This document shows positions 1-10,800 of a stretch of DNA of 64,000 bases, one piece after another. Source of the stretch: Fibrisoma montanum (GTDB lineage Bacteria > Bacteroidota > Bacteroidia > Cytophagales > Spirosomataceae); the NCBI RefSeq assembly GCF_003583365.1, contig NZ_QXED01000002.1, positions 186,001 through 250,000 of the forward strand. The letters are read 5' to 3'. Position 1 is the first letter of the stretch; every line of letters begins with the position of its first letter. The notes under the pieces are model-generated. The model ran no database searches. It saw only the letters and a list, made by a program, of their open reading frames with translations, and was not told where the DNA came from. A program made the translations under genes and the position numbers.

Positions 1-2124
1 GCGCCCGGTCAGGGTCAGCAGGTAGCGGTCGTTGTAGGTATAATTGATCCGGCCCAGATACCCCAGAATGCGGTAGTACTCGGGCGTACCGCCGGCCGAC
101 GTAGCGATGCCCGAAGCGGCCCCGATCGTGGGCAGGTACTGACCACCGGCAAACGCCAGGTTTGTGCGGCCGCCCGTGGTCACGTCGCGTCGGGTGTTTT
201 GCTGGCTGATCCCCACCACGCCGTTGATGTTGTGCAGACCAAACGTCCGGTTAAAGTTCAGCGTGTGTTCAAACAGGAGGCTCGTGAACCGCGAACGGTC
301 TTCATTGATCGAACTGGGAACGGGGGCTGCGTTGTACTGATACACACCCACCCGGCGGAGGTTCTGCGTGTAGTCGAAGCTGGCATCCAGACCGGCGTTG
401 AAGCGATAGGAGAGCCAGTCGGCGAACTTGAACTCCAGGAAGGCGTTGCCGACCAGCCGGGCGAAGTTGCTCCGGTTGCTGGACAGATTTCGGGCGGCCA
501 CGGGGTTGTAGGCGTACGAGATGCTGTTGATCGAACCGATACCGTAGCCCTCCGGATTCGTTGGGCTGATGTAGCTGGGGTCCTGAACCGGAATTACGGG
601 CAGGTTGTAGGCCATATCGTAGATCGGATTGGTTCCTATCGGCTGGTTCTGCACGTTGGAGTTCGTCAGCACTACGTTCTCGCCGAAGGTAAAGCGCCCG
701 AATTCGTTGCGGGTATTGATCCGCAGACTGGCCCGGTTGAAATTGCTGCCGATGACGTAGCCCGTATTGTTGAAATAACTGCCCGACAGCAGGTACCGGC
801 CCGTTTTCGTCCCCCCCGACAGGGTCAGGTTATAATCCTGTAAACTGCCGGTCCGCAGCACCTGATCCTGCCAGTCGGTGTCGATAGCCGGGTTGAACGT
901 TCCTTCGGCTACGCTGACGGGCGGGGTTTGGCCTGAGTTCTGGTACTGCGTACGCTGCAGGGCCGCAAACTCCGACGCGTTCATGACGTCCCAGCGTTTG
1001 TACGCCTGCTGTATGCCGTATTTGCCCGTGAACGAAACCCGCGCCGGGCCTTCCTTGCCCTGCTTGGTGGTGATGATGACCACGCCATTGGCCGCCCGGG
1101 ACCCGTAGATAGCAGCCGCCGACGCGTCTTTCAGAATCTGGATGGATTCAATGTCGTCGGTATTGATCGTCGGGTTGGCATCGGCAATCATGCCATCGAT
1201 GACGTAGAGGGGTTCCGTATTCAGGAAGCTGGCTACCCCCCGGATCTGGATGGACGCCTGCTGACCCGGCACCCCCGTATTACGTACGGTAACGCCCGGC
1301 GACAGTCCCTGGATGGACTCGGGCAGCGACTGCGCCGTGACGCGGTTCGCTTCGGTAGGGTTGATGACCGCGTTGGCTCCCGTTACGTCACGCTTCCGTA
1401 CGGCCTGATACCCGATCACCACCACCTCCTCCAGTGTCCGGTTGTCGGGTACCAGCTGCACGTTGATGGTGGTCTGGTTGCCGATGGCCACGTCCTGGGA
1501 CACGTAGCCCACACTCGAAATGGTGAGCGTAGTGGCCTGGTCGCTGACGTTCAGGACAAAGTTGCCGTTCGCGTCGGTGTTGGTACCGTTGTTCGTTCCT
1601 TTTTCGATGACGTTGGCACCGGGCAGGCCCTGTCCTGTTTCATCCGTTATCTGACCGCTGATGCGTTTCACCTGCGGGGCAACGGCCGCCAACGCCGATT
1701 CAGTCAGGACGCCGGCCGAGGGTATGGTCCCGGCCATGTCGTTTTTTGCGTCCCGCGGGGCTTCGGCTGCCGGTGTTTCGGCCGGCTGAATCACGAACAG
1801 CTTTTCCTTGATTTTCGTATAGCGAAGCCCCTGCGGACGTAGCAACTGGAGCAACGCTTCTTCGAGCGAAGCCCCTTCAGGGACTACGCTGGTCTGTCGG
1901 CTGGCGACCAGTTGATCATCGTACGCGAAACTGACCCCGAACCGACGTTCGAGATCCGACAGGGCCTTCTTGAGCGGTCGGGTGCGAACGGCCCGGCTTG
2001 CTGACGTTGTCTGTTGGGTAAGTGACGGTTCGGCCCGGCTCAGCAACTGAGCATCCACCAGGTTCGGCCAGGCACACAGGCTGATGCCAATGAGCAGCGG
2101 AATGGTTGTAGATTGGTTTTTCAT
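1..2124 (-). CDS. SusC/RagA TonB-linked outer membrane transducer with STN domain (3' end outside window)
   Basis: The frame is open from an ATG at 2124 to the window edge, giving the first 708 residues. A signal peptide is followed by an STN (secretin/TonB N-terminal) domain at about residues 50-115, a carboxypeptidase-regulatory-like beta-sandwich at about 153-240, the TonB-box-like EEVVVIGY, and a plug domain with the SusC hallmarks YVIDGM and AAIYGSRAANGV. The beta-barrel begins after about residue 370. An STN domain marks a transducer that reports ligand binding to an inner-membrane FecR, and a fecR gene lies 150 bases upstream on the same strand. The substrate cannot be told. The end of the barrel and any SusD partner are beyond the window. 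Confidence 0.93.
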   Translation of the reverse strand, partial: MKNQSTTIPLLIGISLCAWPNLVDAQLLSRAEPSLTQQTTSASRAVRTRPLKKALSDLERRFGVSFAYDDQLVASRQTSVVPEGASLEEALLQLLRPQGLRYTKIKEKLFVIQPAETPAAEAPRDAKNDMAGTIPSAGVLTESALAAVAPQVKRISGQITDETGQGLPGANVIEKGTNNGTNTDANGNFVLNVSDQATTLTISSVGYVSQDVAIGNQTTINVQLVPDNRTLEEVVVIGYQAVRKRDVTGANAVINPTEANRVTAQSLPESIQGLSPGVTVRNTGVPGQQASIQIRGVASFLNTEPLYVIDGMIADANPTINTDDIESIQILKDASAAAIYGSRAANGVVIITTKQGKEGPARVSFTGKYGIQQAYKRWDVMNASEFAALQRTQYQNSGQTPPVSVAEGTFNPAIDTDWQDQVLRTGSLQDYNLTLSGGTKTGRYLLSGSYFNNTGYVIGSNFNRASLRINTRNEFGRFTFGENVVLTNSNVQNQPIGTNPIYDMAYNLPVIPVQDPSYISPTNPEGYGIGSINSISYAYNPVAARNLSSNRSNFARLVGNAFLEFKFADWLSYRFNAGLDASFDYTQNLRRVGVYQYNAAPVPSSINEDRSRFTSLLFEHTLNFNRTFGLHNINGVVGISQQNTRRDVTTGGRTNLAFAGGQYLPTIGAASGIATSAGGTPEYYRILGYLGRINYTYNDRYLLTLTGR

Positions 2125-2274
2125 AACGGGAAAAAATTACCACTGTAGTTAACGTAAACTGAGGATTTCGTAAGTCGATGTTGTGGTGTCATAAGTCGAG
2201 TTGATGTTGAGTTAATTGTTGCTGATACGGCTTGTTAAACTTGTTAGGAAAAGGCCACCCGCCGGCCGGTCGGG

Positions 2275-3327
2275 TTATCTGGCCCGTCGCAGCACAATCT
2301 GGTTGGCCGCCCGGTCGGTGGTCAGATTGAACGTAGCCGAGAGGGTTGCCAGCAGGGTTTCGATGTCTTCGTTGGACAGGTTGCCGGTGAATCGCCGGGC
2401 GGCTAAGTCGCTGTCTTCAAATACCAGTTCCAGGCCGTACGTATCCTTCAGTTGCTGGGCGATGTCGCTCAGAGCCATGTTGTCGAACACGAACTGATGG
2501 TGCACCCAGGAGGTACGTAACAGCGGTTTTTCGCTACGGATGGCCACTTTTTCAACGCTGGGTCTGGCCGAGGCTACCTGGCCCGGTTTGAGTTCAATGC
2601 CGTTGCCGGCTGTCTGGCCTGGTTTGACCAGCTGCACGCGGCCTTCTACGAGGGTGACGTCGGTATGGCCGCGTCGGCTGTTCACGTTAAACTGCGTGCC
2701 AAGCACCGTAATGTCCAGGTTGGGCGTGTGCGTAACAAACGTTACGCGTTTAGTACGGGCCGCTTGCCGACTGTATTTTTTGGTGACCTTGAAATACCCT
2801 TCGCCGTCGATCCAGACTTCGCGGGGCTGATCGTCCGTCCAGTTGGCGGTAAACGTCAGGGTCGAGTTGCCGTTGAGCAGCACCGTACTGCCGTCGGGCA
2901 GCGTAACGGTGCGGTTCTCGCCATAAGCCGTATGAATACGCTCCTGGCGGGGCTGACGCACGTACCAGATCGTTCCACCGGCCAGCAGTAACAGACCCGT
3001 CAGCGACGCGGCAATCGGCCACAGCCAGCCCGATCGCTGCCAGACACGCAGCGGACGTACCGAAGCCAGTGGTTGCTGCTCGTCAAAAGCCTGTTCCAGC
3101 ACCTGCCGTATGCGCTGCAGGCTGCTGTCGGTCAGGTCGTCGTGGCTGGCCCGGAGGTGAAGCACCATCGACGCGGCTTCGTCAATAGCCGTCTGCTGCT
3201 CCGGATGACTAAGCATAAAAGTGTGCCAGAACGTCATGCTTTCCTCGTCGGGCTGAAGAATCCAGCGCCGGAATGCATCGTCGAGGACAAAATCCCGGGC
3301 CGTGAACCGGTGGTAGGGCTGTTCCAT
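2275..3327 (-). CDS. FecR-family anti-sigma factor
   Basis: 350 residues, the usual length of Bacteroidota FecR proteins. An N-terminal cytoplasmic part of about 100 residues would bind an ECF sigma factor. One membrane segment follows at about residues 101-123 (WLWPIAASLTGLLLLAGGTI). The FecR periplasmic domain comes next, with the typical TLPDGSTVLLNGNS, DGEGYFKV and VLGTQFNV strings. A C-terminal DUF4974/STN-like domain covers about 270-348. It is upstream of and co-directional with the STN-type SusC at 1-2124, so the two should form a surface-signalling pair. The ECF sigma factor gene that normally precedes fecR is absent: the 412 bases upstream hold no gene. Confidence 0.93.
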   Translation of the reverse strand: MEQPYHRFTARDFVLDDAFRRWILQPDEESMTFWHTFMLSHPEQQTAIDEAASMVLHLRASHDDLTDSSLQRIRQVLEQAFDEQQPLASVRPLRVWQRSGWLWPIAASLTGLLLLAGGTIWYVRQPRQERIHTAYGENRTVTLPDGSTVLLNGNSTLTFTANWTDDQPREVWIDGEGYFKVTKKYSRQAARTKRVTFVTHTPNLDITVLGTQFNVNSRRGHTDVTLVEGRVQLVKPGQTAGNGIELKPGQVASARPSVEKVAIRSEKPLLRTSWVHHQFVFDNMALSDIAQQLKDTYGLELVFEDSDLAARRFTGNLSNEDIETLLATLSATFNLTTDRAANQIVLRRAR

Positions 3328-3739
3328 GCGGGCGTAACCGTTGTCTATCTTCCGAAGAACGAAGTCGCGGTTTTTATCCCTCGGAAAGTGAAAAATTTTT
3401 ACGGGTATAATGATACGCTGCGCCGGAAGTCAACCGGTAACAGGCCCGATTCAACACCATTGGTTGCCACGACGTCGAGTGTGATGCCGATGGAGGCATT
3501 TTAGAGCGGATCAGATAGCTGCGCGGTTGGCTCAGAACAGGCCGTAGAATCACCGGAGCCTCGGTAATTGGACGGCTAAACTCATTGCAGCAGGCAGTCT
3601 GGGTTGTTCAGCGTCCTGTTTTCAGGATAAACGGCAAGATTTTCGGGACACTTTAGGTGAATTTCTTGTTTTATTATCGGTAGGCCACTAAGTTGGTCGC
3701 CACAAAAGAATACCCTGACAAGTAACCTAACAACGAACA
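3328..3739. other. Intergenic region between divergent genes, no gene found
   Basis: 412 bases between the divergent fecR and zinc peptidase genes. A plus-strand open frame that enters from fecR and ends at 3504 is an antisense shadow with no family resemblance. No convincing TAnnTTTG promoter was found on either strand, no repeat stands out, and no remnant of a sigma factor gene could be recognised. Confidence 0.5.
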
Positions 3740-4423
3740 ATGATTTCACCCTGGATATTAATGATCGTGATCTTCGGCCTCAGTGCGTTTGTGAGCTGGC
3801 GGTTGCGGAGTAAGTTTAACGAGTATTCACAAGTTGGGTTGAGCAACGGCCTGAGCGGAGCGGAGATTGCGCAGAAGATGCTGAACGAAAACGGTATCTA
3901 CGACGTGCGCGTCGTGTCGGTGGAAGGTATGCTCACTGACCACTACAATCCGCAGGAAAAAACCGTGAACCTGAGTGCCGACGTTTACTACGGCCGAAGC
4001 GTAGCGGCCGCTGCGGTGGCGGCCCACGAATGTGGTCACGCCGTACAGCATAAAGTAGCCTACGGGCCTTTGCAGTTCCGGTCGGCCATTGTGCCGATTG
4101 TAAGCGTTGCCTCGCGGTATTTACAATGGGTAATCCTGCTAGGCATCTTCATGCTGCAAACGACACCGCTGCCGCTTACTATCGGTGTGGGTTTGTTTGC
4201 CGTCACGACCCTGTTCAGTTTCATTACGCTGCCCGTCGAATTTGACGCCAGCAAGCGGGCCCTGGCCTGGGTGCAGAACCGGGGTATTGTCAACAAGCGC
4301 GAATATGGTTATGCCAAAGATGCGCTGTGGTGGGCCGCTATGACGTACGTAGTAGCCGCGCTGGGTTCACTGGCTACGCTGCTTTATTACCTCAGCATTC
4401 TGTCAGGTCGTCGTAGTGACTAA
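3740..4423 (+). CDS. Membrane zinc metallopeptidase, YugP family
   Basis: 227 residues. The zinc site AAHECGHAVQH (HExxH type) lies near residue 95 and follows the LSADVYYGRSVAAAAVAAHE stretch typical of PF04298. An N-terminal membrane segment and two or three further hydrophobic segments after residue 115 place it in the inner membrane. The later FDASKRAL string, near residue 175, fits the family's second conserved region and may provide another metal ligand. Length matches the family. Its physiological substrate is unknown. It stands alone and ends in a terminator shared with the converging fructanase gene. Confidence 0.92.
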   Translation: MISPWILMIVIFGLSAFVSWRLRSKFNEYSQVGLSNGLSGAEIAQKMLNENGIYDVRVVSVEGMLTDHYNPQEKTVNLSADVYYGRSVAAAAVAAHECGHAVQHKVAYGPLQFRSAIVPIVSVASRYLQWVILLGIFMLQTTPLPLTIGVGLFAVTTLFSFITLPVEFDASKRALAWVQNRGIVNKREYGYAKDALWWAAMTYVVAALGSLATLLYYLSILSGRRSD

Positions 4424-4443
4424 CCTGGGTTAACCGATATGGT

Positions 4444-4477
4444 AAACGCCCCGCTCGATCGTCGAGCGGGGCGTTTT
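4444..4477. terminator. Bidirectional rho-independent terminator
   Basis: A perfect stem CGCCCCGCTCGA / TCGAGCGGGGCG with a three-base loop is flanked by AAA on the left and TTTT on the right. It lies 20 bases after the zinc peptidase stop and 36 bases beyond the stop of the converging fructanase gene, so it can serve both. Confidence 0.9.
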
Positions 4478-4513
4478 GTTAAGCGGCCATTATGGTTTCG
4501 CAGGTCGGGTTCA

Positions 4514-6049
4514 TCATAGTCCGGGCTCCAGAGAGGGCTTCAGTGGCGTGTACGTCAGCGTCGGGAGGGTTGTTCCCGGCGCCGATCTGATGAATACGCT
4601 GCTCAAATTCTTTTCCGGAAAGAAAATGTCCGTCATGACCGTCAACCCGTTATCAGCAAACAATTCAACGGAGGCTACATCGACCAGCAGCGTGAGCGTA
4701 ATGGTACCGTCGGTCGACAGACGCGGGGCGGTGTGTCGCCTGGCAAAGCCTTTCTCGAAACCAGTTTTACCGGATTTTGTCCGGTCAATGTAGTACGCGT
4801 TAGCCGCTTTATCGTAGCCAACCACCAGTTCGTTGTCCTGCTCATTGGCGAGTACAATGGCAAAGTCGCTGGTAGGGGCAGCCGTTAGGGTCAGTTTGAA
4901 CAGCTCGTTCCGGCCGCCGGTTTTGGCCGTCAGGTCATACTGCCCTTTTACGGCTACGTTACGCAGCGAGCTGGTCTTCTCATGGAGTACGTCCAGTTCC
5001 TTCACCGGGGTCGAGGTCAGGTACAGCTCTTTGTTCACTTCCTTCAAACCAAGCTCGCGCGGTACGGTAGTCGCACTGCGCCAGGAGGTAGTAGGCACCA
5101 CATTCGCGTATTGCCAGTTGCTCATCCAGCCCATCAGCACCACGCGGTCGCCGGTATTGGAAAACGTAACCCCGGCGTAGTTGTCGGTGCCGTAATCCAT
5201 CCATTTGGTGTTGGTCGAGTAAGGCCGGAAGGTCTTTCCGTCGAAGTCGCCGACGAAATACTGCGTTGCCGAGCCGCCATTCGGTCCGCCCGGATTGATG
5301 CTGACCAGCAGCACCCAGGCTTTGCGGCCGTTGTGGTCGAGCGGAAACAGGTCCGGGCACTCCCAGACGCCCCCGTGGGCCCCTACTTCCTTACCAAACT
5401 CACTTTCTCTGGTCCAGTCTTTCAGGTTGGGCGACGAGTAGAACGTAACGCGGTCTTTGGTGGCCAGCGTCATGATCCATTTCTTCTGCGGCTCAAACCA
5501 GCGCACCTTCGGGTCGCGGAAGTCAACGATGCCGGGGTTGGGCAATACGGGATTACCCGCGTATTTGGTCCAGGTCCGTCCTTCGTCGAGGCTGTAAGCA
5601 ATACTCTGGTACTGGTATTTGTCTGATTTCTTCGTCTTCTCCAGCGAAGCGTTGTGGTGCGTAAAAATGGCGACCAGCGGCACCTGACCATCCTTACCGA
5701 ACCCGCTCGTATTATTGACATCAACAACGGCACTTCCCGAGAAAATGTACCCCAGGCTATCGGGATAAAGCGCGATGGGCTGCTCCTGCCAGTGTACCAT
5801 GTCCTTGCTGGTGGCATGTCCCCAGTGCATAGGCCCCCAGGTGGTTCCGTTGGGGTAGTGTTGAAAAAACAGGTGATACGTCCCCTTGTGGTAAACCATG
5901 CCGTTTGGATCGTTCATCCAGTGGGCTTTCGGCGAAAAATGGTACTGGAGCCGGTGGACTTCCGATTTCTGGCCGGCTTGCGTGGTCTGACCAGTCGAGA
6001 CGTGGGGCAGTGATGCCAGGAACGTCAGAGTCAAGAGTATTTCTTTCAT
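4514..6049 (-). CDS. Secreted glycoside hydrolase family 32 (levanase/inulinase type)
   Basis: 511 residues with a signal peptide ending near VSTGQ (residue 21). The three GH32 active-site motifs are intact: WMNDPNG at 44-50 (D47, nucleophile), FRDPK at 177-181 (transition-state stabiliser) and WECPDL at 229-234 (E230, acid/base). A C-terminal beta-sandwich covers about 370-500. GH32 enzymes hydrolyse fructans or sucrose, and the signal peptide places this one outside the cytoplasm. It is the last gene of the fructan operon, 67 bases after susD. Endo- or exo-mode and levan or inulin preference cannot be read from sequence. Confidence 0.95.
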   Translation of the reverse strand: MKEILLTLTFLASLPHVSTGQTTQAGQKSEVHRLQYHFSPKAHWMNDPNGMVYHKGTYHLFFQHYPNGTTWGPMHWGHATSKDMVHWQEQPIALYPDSLGYIFSGSAVVDVNNTSGFGKDGQVPLVAIFTHHNASLEKTKKSDKYQYQSIAYSLDEGRTWTKYAGNPVLPNPGIVDFRDPKVRWFEPQKKWIMTLATKDRVTFYSSPNLKDWTRESEFGKEVGAHGGVWECPDLFPLDHNGRKAWVLLVSINPGGPNGGSATQYFVGDFDGKTFRPYSTNTKWMDYGTDNYAGVTFSNTGDRVVLMGWMSNWQYANVVPTTSWRSATTVPRELGLKEVNKELYLTSTPVKELDVLHEKTSSLRNVAVKGQYDLTAKTGGRNELFKLTLTAAPTSDFAIVLANEQDNELVVGYDKAANAYYIDRTKSGKTGFEKGFARRHTAPRLSTDGTITLTLLVDVASVELFADNGLTVMTDIFFPEKNLSSVFIRSAPGTTLPTLTYTPLKPSLEPGL

Positions 6050-6116
6050 GCTGATTATCTGCTTGCTAAATCCCGATTCAGGTCAGCCGATCGGCTTGCC
6101 TGAACCGGGACTGGGT

Positions 6117-7835
6117 TTAATAACCGGGATTCTGCTTGTATAAGCCTTTGGTGAAGGTTATCTCCCGTTGTGGGATCGGCAAATATTCATCGCGGCCCGC
6201 GGTGAACCTGGCCCCGCCCAGAAAGGATCGCCGGGTTTTCTCAACGGCCAGGTAGGCGTTCAGCGTTGGTTCGGCAATGCCCCAGCGAACCAGGTCGAAG
6301 AAACGTGGCCCTTCCGTGGCAAATTCGAGCCGCCGTTCCCATTGCAGCGCCCGACGGGCATAGGCCTGCGTCCAGTTGGCGGCCTCATACGGCCTGATCA
6401 GGTACTTCGACGGGTCGGTACCGTCGGCTTTTTTCAGACGGCCGGTGCTTTTTGCAGCCCGCTCCCGAATCTGGTTGATCAGGGGCAGCGCCTGATTCGG
6501 CTGACCCAGCTCAATGTACGCTTCAGCCTGCCAGAGCAGGACATCGGCGTATCGGATGATGTCGATGTTTTTCGACGTCCCGATAAATGGCCCCTGCTTT
6601 TTGTACGATGAACTAGTGGCCAGCTGCTGTTCTTTCATACTTTGGAAGAAACCATACACGCCCGGATCGCGCACCCAGCTGTTGCTGAACGGCAGGGCCG
6701 CGTTGTATTTGTACGGGTGACCGTCGATGCCGATGGTATGATCCACGCGTGGATCAACGGTGGCGGTCTGGAAATTGATGTTTGCATTGTTGTACGTATC
6801 GAATTTAGGCAGTCCGCTGGCGTCCGTACCAAACGCATTGGCCAGGTTCTGCGTAGGCTGGTGGAAGCCGCAGCAGCCGTACTGCGGAGCCCCGTGCGGG
6901 TAATTCAAACCCGTTTCGAAGTTCAGCCGCCCCAGCGTTGTACCATCGTTGATCGAATACTGCACCGCAAACACCGATTCGACGCCGTTGTCGAACTCCG
7001 GCAGGAAATTCTCGGCATAGTCGGGCTGAAGGCTGTACTGGCCCGAACTGATTACCATGTCCGTGAGCCTCACTACTTCCTGCAATCGGGCTCTGTTGAT
7101 GTTCATGACCTTGTGGCTTTCGTCCTGCTCGTAGGCCTGAAACAATCGCAGTTTGGCCAGGTAAGCCGCAGCCGAAAACTTGTTGGCCCGTGCCCGCTCA
7201 GGTTGGGTCGGCGGGAGGTTATCGACCGCGAACTGGAAATCCTCACCAATTTTGTTCCAGAGTTCATCGTTGGTGTACTGCCGGTTCGAGGTCGTCAGAA
7301 TCTGATCGTTCGTCAGCGTTTCGTCTACGTACGGAACGTATTTGAACAGGATCTTGAGCATGAAGTGCGCGTGTCCCCGCAGGAAGCGCAGCTCTCCCAG
7401 CCGGGTTTTCTTCAGCGGATAATCGCTCTCGTTCAGCGCGTTGATCGACCGGATCGCAACGTTGGCGCGGGAGATGGCCTTGTAGTAATTTTCCCAGGTG
7501 TAGGGGTGGAAGAAGCCGCCACCCTGCTGCGGCTGCGTCAGGTTGTGCTGCTCGTAGAAGTTAATGTCTTCCAGGTCAGCTACGCCACCACCGCCTTTGT
7601 GGGCGTCGTCGGCGCGGACGCTGCCGTACACCCACATGCTCGCAACGGGGCCAATCATCTCGCCGTTGCCCAACGACGCATAAGCGGCCGTAACGAGCGC
7701 GTCGGCATTACCGGCGCTTTTGATGTTATCCGAAGAAAGAGTGCCCTGCGGCTGGTATTCCAGAAAATCGGTGCAGGAAGAGAAGAGGCTGCCACCCACC
7801 ATGAGCAGGCCCGAAAGTAGTCGTTTAGTTTTCAT
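6117..7835 (-). CDS. SusD/RagB-family surface glycan-binding lipoprotein (fructan locus)
   Basis: 572 residues from the ATG at 7835. A start 33 bases further upstream would overlap the end of susC and place extra residues before the signal peptide. The signal peptide ends in the lipobox LFSSC (Cys21). The family signatures AYASL near residue 60, RFLRGHAHF near 150 and the C-terminal RRLEFATEGPRFFDLVRWG are present. SusD proteins cap the SusC barrel and deliver oligosaccharide; here fructan is inferred from the adjacent GH32. It starts 19 bases after susC, so the pair is probably co-translated. Confidence 0.95.
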   Translation of the reverse strand: MKTKRLLSGLLMVGGSLFSSCTDFLEYQPQGTLSSDNIKSAGNADALVTAAYASLGNGEMIGPVASMWVYGSVRADDAHKGGGGVADLEDINFYEQHNLTQPQQGGGFFHPYTWENYYKAISRANVAIRSINALNESDYPLKKTRLGELRFLRGHAHFMLKILFKYVPYVDETLTNDQILTTSNRQYTNDELWNKIGEDFQFAVDNLPPTQPERARANKFSAAAYLAKLRLFQAYEQDESHKVMNINRARLQEVVRLTDMVISSGQYSLQPDYAENFLPEFDNGVESVFAVQYSINDGTTLGRLNFETGLNYPHGAPQYGCCGFHQPTQNLANAFGTDASGLPKFDTYNNANINFQTATVDPRVDHTIGIDGHPYKYNAALPFSNSWVRDPGVYGFFQSMKEQQLATSSSYKKQGPFIGTSKNIDIIRYADVLLWQAEAYIELGQPNQALPLINQIRERAAKSTGRLKKADGTDPSKYLIRPYEAANWTQAYARRALQWERRLEFATEGPRFFDLVRWGIAEPTLNAYLAVEKTRRSFLGGARFTAGRDEYLPIPQREITFTKGLYKQNPGY

Positions 7836-7854
7836 GATCGTGAGGTTGCTGGTT

Positions 7855-10800
7855 TTAGAAAGAGACATTTAAACCGAACGTGAACGTGCGGGGCACGGGT
7901 ACCGTGTTGACATCGACCCGCTCCGGATCAGGTCCCAAAAAGCTCCTGCTTTTGAACCAGACTACGTTCTCGGCCATGCCGTAGAGCCGCAGGCTGGTCA
8001 GGCCAAACTTGCCGATGGCTCCTTTCGGGAAGGTGTAACCCAGCTGAATGTTCCGGATCTTGTAGTACGAGGTATTGACGTTGAAGTAATTCGACGGCCG
8101 GGTTTCGTTGTTGCCGTCCGAGAGCGTCAGGGCCGGGATGGGCGACGAGGTATTCTGGGGTGTCCAGGCATCGAAAACCCCCGGTCCTACGTTATCGCGG
8201 CCCCGGATGAAGTTGTTGTAGAACGTGTACGAATCAAAACCCGTCCGACCGGCTACGCCCGAGCCGAAAATGGCAAAGTCGAAGTTTTTGTAGCCCAGCT
8301 GTACCTGCGCCCCGTATTCGAGGCCGGGCAGGGTTGTACCGTAAAACTCCTGATCCAGCGCGTCAATCCTGTTGTCGCCGTTGAGATCGCGGTAGCGGAT
8401 ACGGCCCGGCGCGGCTCCTACCTGAACGGCATGGTTGTTCACTTCTTCCTGATTCTGGAAGATACCATCGGTCCGGTAGCCAAACAGGTCAAACTGTGAA
8501 CGGCCGATGATGGTCGTTACCGCATTGCCGGCGAAGGCCGAGCGTACTTCTTCGGGCAGCACCGTGATCCGGTCGCGGAAGCGGGCAAAGTTGGCCGATA
8601 CGTTGTAGGTGAAGTTGCCGATGGGCTTGCCATAATACCCCAGCGACAACTCGAAGCCTTTGTTCGTTTTGGTGGCTCCGTTGACAAATTTCAGCTGACC
8701 TTCACCAACGGCAGCCGCAACGGGTGGCTTGATCAGAATGTCGCGGGTCTGCCGCGCAAAATAGTCGAACGAACCGGCCAGACTCCCGTTCAGAAACGAG
8801 AAATCCAGTCCCACGTTGACCTCGTCCGTCGTTTCCCACTTGAGGGCGGTGTTTTCGCCCTGGGTCTGCACGAAGCCCGACGGCAGGGTACCCGAGTTGA
8901 CGCCGTTCAGGTCGTAGGCCGTTCCCACGTTCCAGAACTGATCGAAGAAGCCGTTATGACCGTTGGGTACCTGCGACGCCAGCGTACCATAGCGGGGCTC
9001 GAACAAACCAAACCGGGCCAGATCACCAATATCCTGGTTGCCGATTCGGCCCGCGCCGGCCCGCAGTTTCAGGCTGCTGATCGCTTTTATGTTCTGCATG
9101 AACGCTTCCTTATCGATGCGCCAGCCGACCGAAGCCGCCGGGAAAAAGCCGTAGCGGTTCTGGGCACCAAAGCGCGAGGAACCATCCCGGCGGAGCGTCA
9201 GGGCGGCCAGGTAACGGTCTGAGAAGTTGTAATCGATGCGGGCGAACTGCGAAAGCAGCCGGCTGCCGGTCGACGTACCGGTACTGCTGGCGTTGCCCGA
9301 CGCGGCACTCAGGACGAAGAAGTCCTCGGTCTGCACCGCAAAGTTCTCGCGGTACGAAATCACGTCGTTCAGATTGTCGCGAATGGCTTCAACACCGCCC
9401 AGTACGTTGAAGCGGTGGTCGCCCAGTCCGAAACTGTAGCGCAGCGTGTTGGTCCAGGTCAGGCTCAGAAATTTGTTGGTGTTCAGCGTAAGGCTGTTCA
9501 ACGACCGGGCAATGAAGCCGTTCTGGAACGACTGCTCGATGTTTTTGTTCGAGAAGCCGGCGTTATCCATCCCCAGCGACGACCGGAAGATCAGCCCCGG
9601 AATCGGTTCAAGCTCCGTGAATACGTTGCCGAAGAGAAACGTCCGGTTGACCTTGTCCCAGCGGTTGATGTACTGCATGAACACCGGATTGTTGCGGTCT
9701 GAGTAGCCCGAGCCAAGCGGTCCGGCGAAGTCGCCGGTGCTGGTGTACACCGGGATCGTCGGCGCGAGCGTCACGGCCAGCCCCGGAGTTGGCGCACCAC
9801 CCAGATCGGAGCTTACCGGGGTTTCCCGCGAGGTGGTCATCTGCAGGTTAACGCCGAGTTTGAATCGCCCGTTGAACTTGCTGGTCAGCCCGTTAACGCG
9901 GCCCGTGAGTCGGTCGTAGCCGGTGTATCTGACCAGCCCCGTGTTGTTGAAGTAGCTCAGGTTAACGAGAATGGACGAGTTGGGCGTACCCCCCGAAATG
10001 GTCAGGTCGTTGTTGGTCACGTAAGCCGTTTTGTAGAGTTCATTCTGCCAGTCGGTATCGCCCACCGGTACGTTCTGATTGCCTCCTACGAAGGGGTTTA
10101 CCGTCACGCCGGTTAGTTGCGGATTCCGGAAATCCCTGTTCCAGTTGAACGTATAGATTTCCCCGTAAGCCGATGCCGGATCGATGCCGTCGTTCACGGA
10201 TGCCTGCCAGAGTGCCCGTCCCCGATCGGCCGCGTTCAGCATCCTGAAACGCTGGGGCTTTTCCGACTGGGCCGTGATGCTGGTATTGAACTGTACGTTC
10301 AGTTTGCCGTCGGTGTTCGAGCCGTTTTTGGTCGTGACGACAATGACGCCGTTCGATGCCCGAGCTCCGAAAATCGACGCCGAAGAGGCATCTTTCAGGA
10401 CCTGGATGGACTGAATAGCCGTTGGGTTCAGACTTTGGAATACCTGCGGCCGTTTGGTCGGTACGCCGTCGATGATAAACAGCGGATCGTTGTTACCTAA
10501 CGTATTGGAACCCCGAATCAGAATGCGGCTGGCTTCGCCCGAAGGGGTTCCGGTCTTTTCGATGAACAGGCCGGGGGTACGTCCCTGCAACGCCTGGAGC
10601 GGATTGCCCGAACTGGTGTTTTTTGTAACAGCCGGTTCGATAACCGCCACGGCACCGGTCAGGTCCTGCCGCCGGGAGGTTGTATACCCCAGCACCACGA
10701 CTTCGGCCAGCTGCCCGCCTTCCACCAGGGCAACCGTTACGTTATCGACACCCCTGACCGGCACTTCCTGAGCCGTATAGCCAATGAACGATACCGTAAC

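Noticed and set aside
1916-2143. Short minus-strand frame at the start of the first susC gene
   Set aside because: It is in another frame from the SusC protein, which reads openly from the ATG at 2124 to the window edge.
3073-3504. Plus-strand frame reaching into the gap upstream of fecR, considered as a possible sigma factor remnant
   Set aside because: Its translation shows no sigma region 2 or 4 strings and most of it is antisense to fecR.
6642-7820. Long plus-strand open frame of 392 codons
   Set aside because: It is antisense to susD, has no signal, domain or start-site support, and long antisense frames are expected from the codon bias of this GC-rich genome.
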